A DNA stretch of 64,000 nt from contig OX638370.1 in NCBI GenBank assembly GCA_951812925.1, positions 118,124,897 through 118,188,896 of the forward strand, given 5' to 3'. The position numbers and the translations under genes were made by a program. Under the pieces are notes generated by a model that had not been told where the DNA came from, searched no databases, and saw only the letters and a list, made by a program, of their open reading frames with translations. Positions 44,777 through 57,272 of the stretch are shown piece by piece. Source of the DNA: Calliopum simillimum. Taxonomy: Eukaryota > Arthropoda > Insecta > Diptera > Lauxaniidae. The number at the start of each line of letters is the position of its first letter. Within the stretch, counting starts at the first letter, position 1.

Positions 44777-46505
44777 ATAAAGATCTAAAATCACTCTTAC
44801 GTTTTTGAAGTTCCGTCAAAAACTACTGAGTACATCAGATAAAATTTTTGCCTGGAAACTGTTTGTTTTTGTCTGTTTTAAAGTTATTTGTCAAAAACTT
44901 ATTTTCTTAACATCTGAACCCCCAAAAATGGTGGTTAGAACGGAAGGCACTCTAGTCCACTTGCAGCATTTTTTTCCATTTTCCATTGATAATTTAGCTA
45001 ATTTTATTGTACCAATTGCTCAGTTTCCTATTTTATTTGCTGCTAGTTTTTAGAGCTGCTTGCCCATCTTTGCGGCGGTAAAAAAAAAAAATGAAAACCT
45101 CCATGGTATGAGCCATTTCCTCTTAAGCTACGTAATGTCTAGCAATCTGAATTTTTATCATAGTATTTAATTAAACTATTCAGTCATAACGAGTTTCGTT
45201 CAGTCTATCTTTAATTTCATTCATAAGCATGGAAATACAACAAGAATAATTGCAATAAAGAGGATCGATTAAACCTGGTTAACGATATTCAGGTCTTGGC
45301 CATTTCTTTGAAAGTTTTCTTATTTTAATTTCTTTTTAAATTTCGAAAAATATATTTTCTTAAAATACATAATTCTTTTTTCAATACTTTAAATAAATTC
45401 TGTGCATTTTATTGCACTCTACCTCAGACCCCTCCTCCCCAACTTATAAGGAAAAGAGTTGACTTTCATTTCCAATTCTTCACAGAATTCTTTATTGGAT
45501 TTCATGCTGAATATTGAAAGCAAGATGATCGCTTTCAATTAAACCTCAACACAATGGCACAGACGAAGACATACATAGACATGCACATACACATAAGATA
45601 TGAAAACAAGCAATCAGCACAAATGGCGTCGAGCAGTCTTCGCTGTCAAAAGGAATATCTTCAACAAAAAACAACAAAACAAATAAAAAAAAAACAAAAT
45701 CAAGATGTGAACAGCTGCTATAGAAAAACTATTGATAGAAGTAGCAGTAACAAAAACAACAACAAAAACTTGTGGGAAAATGATGAAGAAGAAAATTTCC
45801 GTCTATAACGGAAACTATTATGACGTTTCACACTGACATGACTGTCAGTTTGTAAGCTTCCGCTTTAGAGCACTTTTTCTTGTGGGTTCAATATTCTGTC
45901 TGTCTGTGAGAGTATTTGTTTGCCTTGTAGTCTGTATGTATGCGTGTGTGTGTGTGTTTTTGTGGCTGATTTGTTCTGTACGAATGTTTGTTTCGGTTAA
46001 AGTTGGCATCACTGTTGAGTAGCACTGTGCGCATAATTCTTTATGTTTATTATTTGCTAGACTATCACTGAAAATCCGGTAGGAATGTACGATTTTACTT
46101 TTAATTTTTCTTTCTCTAGCTCTCATCAGGCACTTCTTAGAACTTCTTTATAAGTTTTTACGTATTACGTTTTGGAGGTATTCTAGAAATTTTTGAAGAA
46201 AAATCGTCTCCAACAACAATATACTAACCAGTTAAGAGGCAAGTTCCTTTGGCTGCTTAAATTAAGTGTCGAAAGTGGGAAATTGTTTGTTCTTCAGCAT
46301 TCGAGTGGAATCCAGTTACTTTGTGTAAAGGAAAAAACAAAATTATTATAAGGGATATTCAGTGTTTGTGGATAAAATTCAATCAAATCAATCCACATTT
46401 TTTGTCCAAAGGGTTTGATGAACTTTAGCATCACACCTCTGCATCAGTATAGATAAGACAGACAATAAATTATAAAGATGTTGATTTATTTGTATACCCT
46501 ACATT
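44777..46505. other. non-coding stretch
   Basis: (GT)7 at about 45944-45957. An open frame at 45554-45808 reads AAC/CAA/AAA-rich DNA (NNNKN, KKKQN) and has no motif. No gene called. Confidence 0.4.
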
Positions 46506-46509
46506 TAGT

Positions 46510-47475
46510 GTGTATTCACTTTGCTCTTCCGTTTGTAACGCAGAGAAGGAGGTGTGGCAGATATAGAAAAGTATGTATATTTTTGATAAACGTGAGCTCG
46601 TGAGTTGATGTAGCTATGTCCGTCTGCCTGGCTGGGTGTTTGTGCGGGAAAAATAAGCAAGACAATTCAATGAAAATTTGGTACACTTCATCCGTTGTCA
46701 AATTTAGCTCGTCGGATTGAAAATGAGCGAAATCTCTCAAAAGACACATCTACCAAAATATATATACAAATTGCAATATTAAGAGCATTAGTTGCGATGA
46801 CGCAAGCAAAATCTATGTATTAATACGCAAAACAAAAATTTGTCCACCTTTTTTCACTATGTTAGAAATGGAGTGCGACTTTGAATTATACACCATTATA
46901 AAGGTATTTGTGTGGAAATGTGCACAAAGTTAAAATTATTTAAATATTTTGCTGTTAAGCTTACTAAAATTATATAGAAATTTTTCAATATTAACAACAA
47001 TAAAATACGCGGCCACACAGAGCTGAAAAGAGGTTAAAGCACAAAGAGAAAAGGAAAAACCAAAGCACTGTACATGTTTTTTTCTTTTCGTTTCATATTT
47101 GACATTGTACCAGGGATGATAAAAGAGTTTTTCTATTTTGTACCAAACAGCAAAAAAAGTACTAAGTCTGTCCAAAAAGTACCAAAATTATTTAAAACAT
47201 TTATGGTAAAATTTTGACCACTGGACGATTCCAGTACAAATAATTACTTCAGATAGTAAGTGAGGTGAAATCGAATAAGAGGGCGTGGCACCTCTCATAA
47301 AAGCTTAAGTTTCAAAATGTTATACTGATAGCGTTTTTTGAGATAATTCAACCAAATTTCACTCAAATTTGGTCAAAAAGAATGGCACCTTCCGTACAAG
47401 TAATATTTTCAAAATACTACAGTGTCGGGTATTTAATTTTTCGCCAGGCCAAAGGTAACACCCTTACTAGTTTAT
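46510..47475 (+). repeat. GTGCCACGCCC family, long copy B
   Basis: Same order as copy A: CTTCCGTTTGTAACGCAGAG, GGTGTGGCAGATATAG, GTCCGTCTGCCTGGCT, TTAGCTCGTCGGATTG, AAAATGAGCGAAATCTCTC, then GGGCGTGGCACCTCTC, ATACTGATAGCGTTTTTTGA, AAATACTACAGTGTCGGGTA and CAGGCCAAAGGTAACACCC. About 500 bp of other DNA (46760-47260), not found in copy A, lies between the head and the tandem units. No coding capacity. Confidence 0.75.
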
Positions 47476-50395
47476 CCTCTTTCTGCATTTTATTACTCTC
47501 GCATAAACAAATAAACGTGAAATTAAAGCGACTCTTTATGAGTCCTATACAGCTGCTTACTTTTCACAATAAATTACCATATTTTTTGCAGGTAGCACGA
47601 AACTAATAACAACTGTAACAACAACAAAAAGAAGAACAATTTTCAAATTCTTGCAACACAAAATTGGAAAGAAATTTAAGGAAATTGTTTGCCAACAGGC
47701 AGTTGAAAACAGAAAAGACATGAAGACAGTTTCAAAATCATGCAGAAGAGACTTACGAACAGATGAACATGGCATGCATGCATCCTTTTTACCTTTTTAG
47801 ATCAGGAAACAAAGATGCTGACAGCCAAATATACATGTGTGCATGCATATTTTTGACATATACAAATGTGAATGTGGGCGAAGGTGCATAATATGGCCAG
47901 TAGGAAAATAGTAAATATAGTTTTTATAAAGTAAAAATATAATGTCGTTTAATCGCAACCACAGTAATAGCATCGTGATTCAAATTGTGCACATTGGAAT
48001 CAATGACCAATTAGAGCCACAAAATAAACAATTGAAAAACTTGTGAAAAAAGTCGATTTAAGCTCATCCTCAGACTGTACGCTAGTATAATTTTAAAATT
48101 TGTAACACCATTTTATACTTCTTGATATTTCCCAAGACTTCAATTTCTAAAGTGTTGTACAATATCTTCGATATTTTAACAAATCAAGGCACTTAAGACT
48201 AAAAGCATAAGGCTGAATCCATCCATATTTTTCAAACATTTTTTAAAACATAAGAACAAAACAATGCAATCCTACTGGGAATATACCTAAGCTGCTCGCA
48301 AGCAAAAACTTTTCATCGAGAATTTCCGTGTTCCTTTAGCAAAATTCAGGAGCAAGAAATTGTGGAAGTTTGTGCTGGAAAATAAATGTAAATAAACAGG
48401 CGGCATACAAAAATATTTGCACTAAGGTAGTGTGAGTGTAGGAGCAGGATACCTACACACACACTCTGAAACACAGTTATTAAAACAGGGTATTACGTTT
48501 ATCAATTGTACAAGAACTATTCAACAGCTTTTGAATATTGCAAGCAAAAGTTGTGCATTTTCTTGTGAAATTGCTGCTGACAGCTGCCGCTGCTGCTGGC
48601 TGTCAAGATATGAAATTTGTGCTTCATGTTGCAGCTGCAGTTTCAACAGGTAAATGCATTGTTTTTTTTTTGCAATTTTTTTTAAAAAGTTGTTTAGCTC
48701 TTTATTGGTTTTTGTTTATTTTTCATATTCTTAAAATAAAACTTTTATGATTTTTCATAAATATTTTGTTCAAAGTTTTTAAATCGGTTTTTTGCATATA
48801 AAATTTTATAACCTTGACACTTGAGGAGACACTGCAACAAATTTAATCAAAACAAAAACAATACAATTTTTATGAAGTCTTCAAGGAGTTTGCTGTAACA
48901 TCCTTATTACAACAAAGACAAACAAAAAATGCAATTTCCTTAATGCATTTGCACTACTACCATCACAATGTGCTACGTTTTTTTAATGCTTTTACAAGAG
49001 TAATAACAGCAAAATGTACGGATGCAACAAAGTTTTGCTGTGTAAAAAAATATACAGAATCCAAAAAAAGTGCTAGCATTTAAAAAAGTAGAAGCATAAT
49101 ATACTTACACCAAGGACGTTCTTAACATTGTGTCTTAAATTGTTGTATGGATGAAGTTTTCGTATAAATTTTTAGTATCCAACATAAAATTATCTCGGGG
49201 TTACATTGCTTATTGAGTATTCGTCATATCTCAATATCTTTAGACCCAATTTTCATTTAAATTTTGGCGAAGTCAATTTTCTAAAAGCTCTTTATTCCAC
49301 AACCTGTGGAACCGAGGACACAGTATTTTTATTAGTTTTGCTGTCATTTGATCATTGCTTTTGTTCTTCAGTTGATGTTGGCTTGGTTTGGATTTGACTA
49401 TTGCAAGTGCCTGATTTACTATCTTACTACAAAGATAAGAACTACATTGATCGAGCTACAACTTTTTACTCCTTTTGACCGAAGCGTATAAAGCTCCACT
49501 TTAAATTTGCTATCCTAACTAATATTAAGTAGATCTATTAAAATCCCTTTAAATTTCGCAAAAGCCAACTATACTTTTTTTTTAAAGTGCGATTTCTTCA
49601 TCGTTAAATTGAAAAATAGATCTTCTAACATTTCTACGTCAGACACTGCAGCTGCAAAATTAACAGAAATCTTTAACGAAATCATGTATCTATCTATATC
49701 TCCACCAAGCACTGAGACGACTTAGAAGTCCAGAGAGTTGGTTAAACCACCTTCAAAGATAAAATAACTTTAATCTAGCTTCAAACAAACAAAAAAAGTA
49801 TGGAAATTTGTTCCTTAGCACACGTGGAATGTTTTAAAAAAATATTATTAAAATTGGTTCGGTACATTTTGTAAGACACCACTACATAGGGTTTTCATAT
49901 AAGCAATTTTATATCAATAGTACAGATATATGTAGATATCAAAGTATTTTGATTTTGGTGTTCTACATACAAACGACATTTTGGCTTATAATAAAAACGA
50001 GTTAAGTCAATTATTCATCTTTTGATGTTATGCTTAAGTCCACAATAATAATGCTTAATAAATTGTATTACGTCTTCCTTTGTTTCAGATTTTCTTATGA
50101 GAAATGGCGATTTTCACACAATTTTGCTGCATATAAAGTAAAAGCAAAAACTCATTAAAAAAGTAAGTACACATCACTTGATTTGTTACATTGCATAAAT
50201 AGAAAAAATTAATCTAAAGATTAAAATAAATTTGACACGAAAGAAATGAAAAAATTATGCAAAATCATTTGACCTCAGCTGACAAGAAGCGTGAATAATT
50301 AAATTTTAATGCATAAAATAAAACAGCGAAAAATACTACAATTTGATATGTTAAGAAGCAACACTCATTTTGGTACCAAACTGCTATGAATTTAC
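47476..50395. other. AT-rich non-coding stretch
   Basis: No gene or repeat recognised over about 2.9 kb. GCTGCTGCTGGC-type triplets near 48583-48605 make short Ala-rich readings that are unlikely to be exons. Confidence 0.4.
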
Positions 50396-50399
50396 AAAG

Positions 50400-51310
50400 T
50401 TAGTACTCTCCCACATGCGCCTTTGGGGTATGCAACAAAAAGTAAACAAACACTTGAAAAGCAACACAAAGTTGCCACGTATACAGCAAAAACAAAATTA
50501 ACAAATTTAATGTTGGGCAATTCGCTCTCACGCTGAAGAATGCAGAAAAAACCTGCGCTCTTTGTTCACTCAATATTTCTGCTCGCAGCTCTCTCAAATC
50601 ACCTTTAGCTGTGAGTTTATTCTTGGTTGCAGTTTATTACGGCACTCATTCTCCCATTTCTGTTTCATTTCCGCTTCGACAATTTCTGTAAAGCTTAAAA
50701 GCTTTTTGCTGTCATTTCAACTTGATGACGCAAAAACAATTTCCTGCACTCAACACGATTGCCAAGGACTCTCATCGCTTTTGGCTAAAAAGCAAGTGGT
50801 ATCCTTTTTTTTGCAGTCTTACGGAGACGGCATACAGTGCGGCTTTCAAGCCAACTGTAGTTCTGATTTGGCGTTGCACGTAGAGAGTCGTATTTGAGGC
50901 AAACACTCGTTGGTCGCTTATGTGTTGGTGTGTTTGTTGGTGTGGTATATTAGTAAAGTTGTTGCTGTTACAACGAAGACGCTGAAGAAAGGAAACAGTG
51001 CAAAATAAAACAGCATCGTGTAGAAAACATTTTACCGCTCCACGTGTCTTCCATTGGCGTTGTCGTCTTTTGTCTTTTATTGCTAACGGTTCTTGTACGC
51101 TCTGTTTACGTGCTGTCTGTGTATAAGTACACGCGTTCTTAAAGCTGTGTGTGTGTGTGTATATGCTCCAGCCAGTGACAAACAAGTGTGCGTTATTCTG
51201 TATATATGCAGATGTTTATGTTGTTGTGTATTTGTTGAAAAATACTGCGTAGGCGAATTTTTTGCGACTTGTGCAAATCCCATTGTTTTTTCTGTAGAAC
51301 CAACAAAAGA
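50400..51310. other. less AT-rich stretch with opposed open frames
   Basis: Two unusually long open frames oppose each other: forward 50562-50897 (111 codons) and reverse 50772-51185 (137 codons). The forward reading contains LLRHSFSHFCFISASTISVK and QHDCQGLSSLLAKKQ; the reverse one contains VQEPLAIKDKRRQRQWK and RTTVGLKAALYAVSVRL. Neither shows a known domain. The region is somewhat more GC-rich than its surroundings and ends in (GT)n at about 51146-51160. It could hold UTR or exon sequence of a host gene, but splice signals are not clear, so I call no gene. Confidence 0.25.
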
Positions 51311-52225
51311 CAAAAATCTAAAAGAAAAGAAAAGAGAAAATATTTACAATAAAAAGCATAAAAAGGGCAAATAAAGTGATAAAAAAGCAAAAGATAAAAT
51401 TCGGTCAACAACAACAACAGAAAAATAAGTAAAACAGCAAAAGCATCCTGCGCTTGTGATTTTCATTCAAGAATTGAACATTTATATCAGTCAAGGTTTG
51501 TATTTGTTTCATGTGCTTAAGAGTATGCAATTTTTTTGCGTTCTTACAGCCATATTGTTTGCTCTCATTTGGGTTTGTAGAGTTGCCAGGATTGTATTGC
51601 AAATATACTTTTAAAAAATTAATTTTTATGTTTTCCTCTTAGGATCAACTAGGTGGGTAGGCCATCATAAATTATTTATTCAATTCAGATTGCTATAGTC
51701 TTGGTCTTCATCTTGAGCACTATGTGTTGGCCTTGAAATCATATTCGTGTCTTTGCCTCGAAAAATAGACTACGTTTGATTTTGGAATTCTTGTTTCTAT
51801 ACATAAAAAACAAAAACTATATAACAATTGGCAACCGTCAACCCTTATCATTATCCAATACAAATATTTACTGCCTCGCTGTTAATGAAAAATTTTGTTG
51901 AAATTTTCTTGTGTCTTATTGAGTTTTCTTTCATTTTGATGTCAATATTGAAATAAGAGTTTTTTATTGCTACATTTTGGTTTTTCATTTCATTTCATTT
52001 TTAGCAAGACGTTTGAAATGAAAACTGATACGTACATACTCGTACATTGAAAGTGATGCGAAAGACAATAAAAACCCTTAAGTGCTGTTTATTTATGTTA
52101 AATTCTTATTATTTATATGGTAATAGAATACTTAACATTTTCAAAAGGAATCAAAAAAAAAACAGGTTGATTTACATGCCGCTGCTTAGTTTTATCACTT
52201 TTGGCAAGTAGGTAATGCAATTATT
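51311..52225. other. AT-rich non-coding stretch
   Basis: No gene or element recognised. Confidence 0.4.
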
Positions 52226-52229
52226 GAAA

Positions 52230-52480
52230 AAAAATTCTTGTTGACATTTATCTTAAGCATGAATTTTTCTAAAATTTTAAAAAAATTCGCACATATACCT
52301 ACTTTGGACGATTCTTAGTATGTTAGTAAATTTTTTAGTTAAATGCCTTGCTTTTGAGAAAAAAATCTTTTTTCGGCCGCATAGTTACCAAATATTATCT
52401 ACAAAAAAAAGGAGAAATATAACTTTTTAACGCCAAAATTTTTGCAAGAATATCGCCTATTAAAACTAGATATTATTTTT
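52230..52480 (-). repeat. 'GCAAGGCATT' dispersed repeat, reverse copy
   Basis: Read on the reverse strand: TTTTTTTGTAGATAATATTT, then CTCAAAAGCAAGGCATTTAA and AAGAATCGTCCAAAGTAGGT, the same order as at 7.6-7.8 kb. Moderately diverged. Confidence 0.55.
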
Positions 52481-52830
52481 CTTTTAAGGTTTCTGCTGCG
52501 TTTCTGGGACTGAAATCTCTTGTAGGGTAGAAGGGGGAGGTTTCAACACATGGGAGGCTTTGTCAGTGCCAAATTTTGCGATTTCTATTCACACTAACTC
52601 CCGCGTATAATACAGAAGGTCTTATTCCTAATGGTACGCAGTTGTCATAAAAATTTCTCTGCGCAATTCAGCTAGTGTGCGTAGCTAGTCGTGATTTTGC
52701 GTTTTTATAGCAAGTTGATGCAATATTTGCTTGTTACTTTTTGTGTGACACTCGGTTAATATAATATAAAATTCCCGTTTTTTTAGCAGATACTTAAATA
52801 TATTATTACTGTTAATACTACATTTAAGGT

Positions 52831-53223
52831 TTGCAAAATCAACAAAAGATTTCTGAGAAATTTTGGAAATTTGGAATCAAGTGGATAACAGAGGATTCGT
52901 CAAGTGTAAATGGGAGGATTCGACAACTGAAATTTATATATATGATTCAATTATTTTCCATGAATCTGATTTTTCACAAGATATGGAGTTCGTTGTTAAT
53001 GCCGATGTACAAATGGATATGGAATCAGCCTGAGTCATGTCTCGAACTCATTCAAGGCTTTGACCTTCCTGATCCGAATGATTTGTTGGATATGGCCCCG
53101 ATTGAAGACGACATCCCTGATTTTCGTTCTCCCATTGTATCACCGGAAGCAATTCGTCTTTTACGATCTACATTCAAAAGGTTGAAGGTTTCAAAAAATC
53201 AAGGGAATCAAGAATTTATATGA
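52831..53223 (+). pseudogene. unidentified acidic protein remnant, frameshifted
   Basis: I do not recognise this protein. Two frames look coding in turn. Up to about 53030 one frame reads DNRGFVKCKWEDSTTEIY, IYDSIIFHESDFSQDMEF and VVNADVQMDMESA before TGA. The other frame, open from 52831, then takes over with ESCLELIQGFDLPDPNDLLD, MAPIEDDIPDFRSPIVSPEA and IRLLRSTFKRLKVS to a TGA at 53221. The Asp/Glu/Pro-rich, low-Lys composition differs sharply from noise in this AT-rich window, so an indel near 53030 in a former gene is likely. GAAGGGGGAGGTTTCAACAC at about 52530 and GTGTCGAAACGTCCCCCTCC at about 53421 are imperfect inverted repeats around it, so it may be a transposon-borne gene. Confidence 0.4.
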
Positions 53224-53455
53224 CTGACGAAGCTTCGCCAAAAGTGAGAGGTTTCGACATTTATTTTAACTATGGTTTTTTGGTCACAGTTCCGGAAATA
53301 GCGAACATATCGAATTTTTGGTAATTTACAAAAGAAGCACACATATTCGTGCATAGTCTATGTGTATTCAAAATAACATGCACAATTGAATTTGGAAGAT
53401 ATAAGGACTTTCTTGTTAGCGTGTCGAAACGTCCCCCTCCTCCCTTACTAATAAA

Positions 53456-54829
53456 AAAGTGCTTCCTACACATATGTAATCATCATCATCAGACAGGCAT
53501 CAGACTGCGTTTCTTTAATATAAAGCTATTAGGTATTGTACTACTAAAATAAGAATTTTAAAGGAGATACCTATTCAACACATTCTCATATATTTAAATA
53601 TGGATATCGGATCTTTAAGATTAAATTTTTTTATGTTTTTGCTTTACGAAATAATTAAGTGAGCTGTATATACGACTCACTTGAAATAAAAAGTGGCAGC
53701 AATAAACAAACGTAATTGTTATTCATTAAAATAACATTGCATACTTTTGTGCAGCGCACAAATTACACAAAAAACTCATTAAAATGACGTTACTGTAGTT
53801 TAATAGATACGATGTTGAAGAACCGCGCACTAAAACAAATTAAAACAAAAGAAGAAAAAAAAAAAAAACACAAAGCAAAAACAATAAAAACAAAGAAAGA
53901 AAGATATAACGTACAAATAAAAACAAAAAACACACAAGGGATTGCAAATATGTGCATTAACCCAAAAATGCAATAAGAATCTAAAAAAACAAAGGCACAT
54001 TTCCAACAATTGAGTTTACAAAAGTGTGTGTGTCTGCAGGATTGAAGAAGGCGTTGCCAGATGAACTTTAAAATTCTTTATATAAAGTTTTGCAATACAT
54101 ATATTTATCACCTAAATGATTGTAGTGACATAAATTATCACAAAACCTAGAGGAGTTGCAGACGCAATGCTTAAAACGTGATTAACTTTTTTTTTTGTTT
54201 TCTATAATTCTTTTTTGTATTTTAGTGGATTGATGTCTTTTCTTTTAAACTGTGGAGCTATTATATAATAAATGTTTCACAATTAACATATTTTTGTGTT
54301 TTTTATGCAATGATTTAGAGATATGAGGCAAATTCTGTTGCACCCGCGATAGCACTCTAAACCTTTCTAGTTGCCATTTTAACATCTTTTTGAGATTTTT
54401 ATATGCTTATCATAAGAGAACATGTTAAAATGTAGTCCTTGAAGGGATAATTTCATTAAAAATGTTTTAAGTAAAGACAATAACAAGTTTTAAACTCTTT
54501 AAAATGTTGCACCCGCGAGAATGGAATCGCCCATGTGATCGTTGAAATATTCCAGTTAAATCAGATCAGGTCACTGAAACCCGTTTTGCTCCTTAAAGTC
54601 TAGATTTTGAGATATGTATATATAATTCAAAGTGTAGAAGTCTCAGCTTCGAAGCATATGGCGAACTGCTAGAAAATAACTGCAGTCTTTCTTATTATGC
54701 CTTACCTTTTAAGTTTTTCAATTGAATCGCTACTTTCAGATATCAGCCACTAAAGTAAAGTACAAAATTATACCTGATATATCTGATATAAAGAAAGGAC
54801 TTTAATACGATTTTTTCTAAATGAAACTG
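53456..54829. other. AT-rich non-coding stretch
   Basis: TGTTGCACCCGCGA occurs twice (about 54338 and 54507) in direct orientation, an odd GC-rich motif in this context. No gene. Confidence 0.4.
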
Positions 54830-54958
54830 TATATACTCTCCTCTAGCTCCATCACGATCCTTTGTGATGTCTTTTGTATCTTGCCACGATATTCTCGATT
54901 CTTGAATTTCATTACACATTGACCTTTTCCCGGTGGTTACCTTGAAAATTCTAAAGCT
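54830..54958 (-). mobile_element. RTE-like retrotransposon 3' fragment, decayed
   Basis: Read on the reverse strand: AGAATTTTCAAGG, GGGAAAAGG, GAAATTCAAGAATCG, ATCGTGGCAAGATA, CATCACAAAGGATCGTGA and GGAGAGTATATA. These match in order the last ~130 bp of the coding end and tail of the copies at 38-596 and 34-35.4 kb (GAAATCCAAGAATCGGGAAA, AAGTCGTGGCAAGAGATCAT, GGGATCGTGAC, GGAGAATACAT). About 40 bp just before the tail is deleted. Confidence 0.65.
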
Positions 54959-54965
54959 GTCACTA

Positions 54966-56090
54966 CTGATTTACTTTAATGCTTATTTAAGAAAAAGTAT
55001 TGCCTATTTTTAAGAGCATTTGTTTTATGTGTAAACATAATATTTCGTTGATTTTTGTTAACAGCCATTTTAGTACAAGCAGCAGTGCAAAAGTAGCACA
55101 CATGAACAACAACATGTTATTATTGTTGTTGTCATTGTACTTGTTTACTTATTAAGAATATGTCAAGTGGCAGTTGTACAACAAAAAAACATGCGCATAC
55201 ACACACACTCACACGTACACACACAAACGCGCGTACTTTAATAAAGCAGCTGCAGCCTTGAAGAACTTAGTGGCTGTTGTTATCGCCCGTCGGCACTGCC
55301 GTTGCTTTTACTTACTGTGCCCCCTTAAGATATGCTACAATTTAACATTTTTCTACATCAGCATCACTGGTCGGTCGTTTGCTTTTTTCCTTATGACATT
55401 GACTTACTGTATGCAGCATAGAAGCAAGACATAAGCAGCAGCTGCTGTTGTATTTGTGTGGAAAAACTGTGAATTCGTCTTTTGAAAACTTACGCTTAAA
55501 AATGTTTCCGGCATTCTTCTTTTCTGAGCATTCTTGAATGTGTCTTAATATTCGTTTTGTTTTGTTGTTTTTTCTTTCTTTTATCTCTTTTGGTTTTACT
55601 TTCAAATTTATTATGCTCTGCTCGACAGGGCGTATGAGCAATAATAATTGTAATTTTTGGTAATAAAATGTTGTTGTCGCGCGCTTAATGCTGCTGTTGT
55701 TGTTATTGCTTTCGTCATCATTCATGTAGTTGGTATCACACAAAGCTTTGTATTTTGAAAACGTTAATGTGCTTTTTCGCATTTCTGTTGTTTTTTGTAT
55801 CGCTGCAGTTGTTTTTATGTCATGAACTTCAACCATGATTTCTTTTTGATGTATTTAATTTTGTGTGTGTGTGGATTGGTGCTTTTCGATGTTTTTTTTT
55901 TTTTTTTAATTTGTCTATGTATGTGTTTGTTTTTGTGCGGCTTAAAGCAATCCTTGTTGTTCGAATCCAAACTCCAAGCAAATGATAGGCACAACAAAAA
56001 AAAAAAAAAAAAAAAGCACCAAAAAAATGCAACATAAAAAAGCGATTGATTATTATTGCTCGCAAGAATAAATAAATCGGCCTTCCCACA
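54966..56090. other. CA- and CAA-rich stretch with one long reverse open frame
   Basis: CA-rich microsatellite at about 55197-55225, GTTGTT runs, and A and T homopolymers near 55890 and 55988-56015. A reverse-strand frame at 55836-55342 is open for 164 codons (NNNNSSIKR, CSEKKNAGNIFKRKFSKDEF). It has no domain that I know and partly reads repeats, so it is noted but not called as a gene. Confidence 0.3.
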
Positions 56091-56094
56091 GAAA

Positions 56095-56262
56095 AGTAAG
56101 CCTGAAACTGTTTAACGCACATGGGTGAGATTTGGTACTTATGTAAAAAGTACCAAGACAAAAAACGTGTACATATTGGAAATATGGGGTATCACGCCCC
56201 CACGAAAATCGCTTAATCATATATCTGAAAATATTTAACGCACGTGGGGCAGAAACATTCAA
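56095..56262 (+). repeat. GTGCCACGCCC family, two units
   Basis: CTGAAACTGTTTAACGCACA, GGGTGAGATTTGGTAC, GGGGTATCACGCCCCCACG, then ATCTGAAAATATTTAACGCA of the next unit. This is an uninterrupted version of the junction that carries a MITE at 18.6 kb. Confidence 0.6.
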
Positions 56263-56384
56263 TACCTGCCGTTAATTAAAAAAATTAAATGTTATTTCAG
56301 GATACCTTTTCATATTCGTTGAGTACAATATTAACCAATGTACTATTTGCCATTGTTCAAATGACTTGTAACATACCCATTTCA

Positions 56385-57272
56385 TCCTGAATTTTCGAAA
56401 ACCCAAAAATATTTAGAGTCCTGAGACCATTGGGAATAAATTTGGAGTTCTTTCACGAAATTCGAAATAGTTTTGTGAAATTGTGAGCTCACAAGAAAAA
56501 TCTTTGGAATTGTTTATATTTTATTTTTTTTTCATTTTAAAAAAAATTTTTCTGAAAAATTTCTTTCCAAAAAAGAGTCCTGATAAGAATTCTGGATAAT
56601 AAAATTTTTCCAAAATATTTGTACTCTTCATTTAAATGCAAAAATCAGAAGAAAAAGTGTTTCGTAGAGGAGTTCTGATTGGAGTCTTCAATAGCAATTG
56701 AAGATTTCAAAAGAACATTTTTTAAACATATTTCCAAAATATTCGTAGTTTTTATTTTAATCGCTAAATAAGGATGCATCGGTCACTTAGGAAAAAAAGT
56801 GCGAATATTTTAGCGGGGTGCTACTACGATTTTCTTTAGAACTCTTTGAATGCTACTCAGAACTCCAAACAGAACTCCTCTCAGATACATATTTTTTCAT
56901 GAGTGACCACTGGAACCTTATTTAGCGATTAAAATAAAAGGAACAAATATTTTGGGTAAAGTGGAACAAGGATTTTCTTTAAAACTCTTCAAGCGCTATC
57001 TGGAGTTCTATTCAGAAGTCGTTTTTGCAACAAATTTTTTTATAAAAAAATTTTTTATGAAGAAAAAAAAAATATCAAGAACTGCAGAACTATTTTCTTA
57101 TAAACTCAAAAAAATTATCAGAAAAAAAAAACAATGCTCAGCAAAAAACCACAAATCTCCTTTTTGGTCCAATTATGCATAACCATTTGAGATTTTGTGA
57201 AAGAACTGGCCAGAACTATTCTCAACGGTCTCAGAACTCTGGAAAAATTTTCGGTTTTGAAAATTTCAGAGC
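56385..57272. mobile_element. foldback element, about 890 bp
   Basis: Outer pairing: CTGAATTTTCGAAAACC with GGTTTTGAAAATTTCAG, AGAGTCCTGAGACCATTG with CGGTCTCAGAACTCT, and GGAGTTCTTTCACGAAAT with TTTTGTGAAAGAACTGG. Inner pairing: TATTTTAATCGCTAAATAAG (about 56754) with CTTATTTAGCGATTAAAATA (about 56917). The loop is about 120 bp. Repeated variants of AGAACTCC/GGAGTTCT occur throughout. No certain target duplication; no protein. The open frames at 56952-57418 are by-products. Confidence 0.65.

Noticed and set aside
45554..45808. 84-codon open frame rich in Gln, Lys and Asn
   Set aside because: Built from CAA/AAC/AAA-type low-complexity DNA; no motif, no supporting splice or promoter signals.
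48432..48750. Ala-rich open frames near a GCTGCTGCTGG run
   Set aside because: Two overlapping frames read the same triplet repeat; nothing distinguishes them from an intronic repeat.
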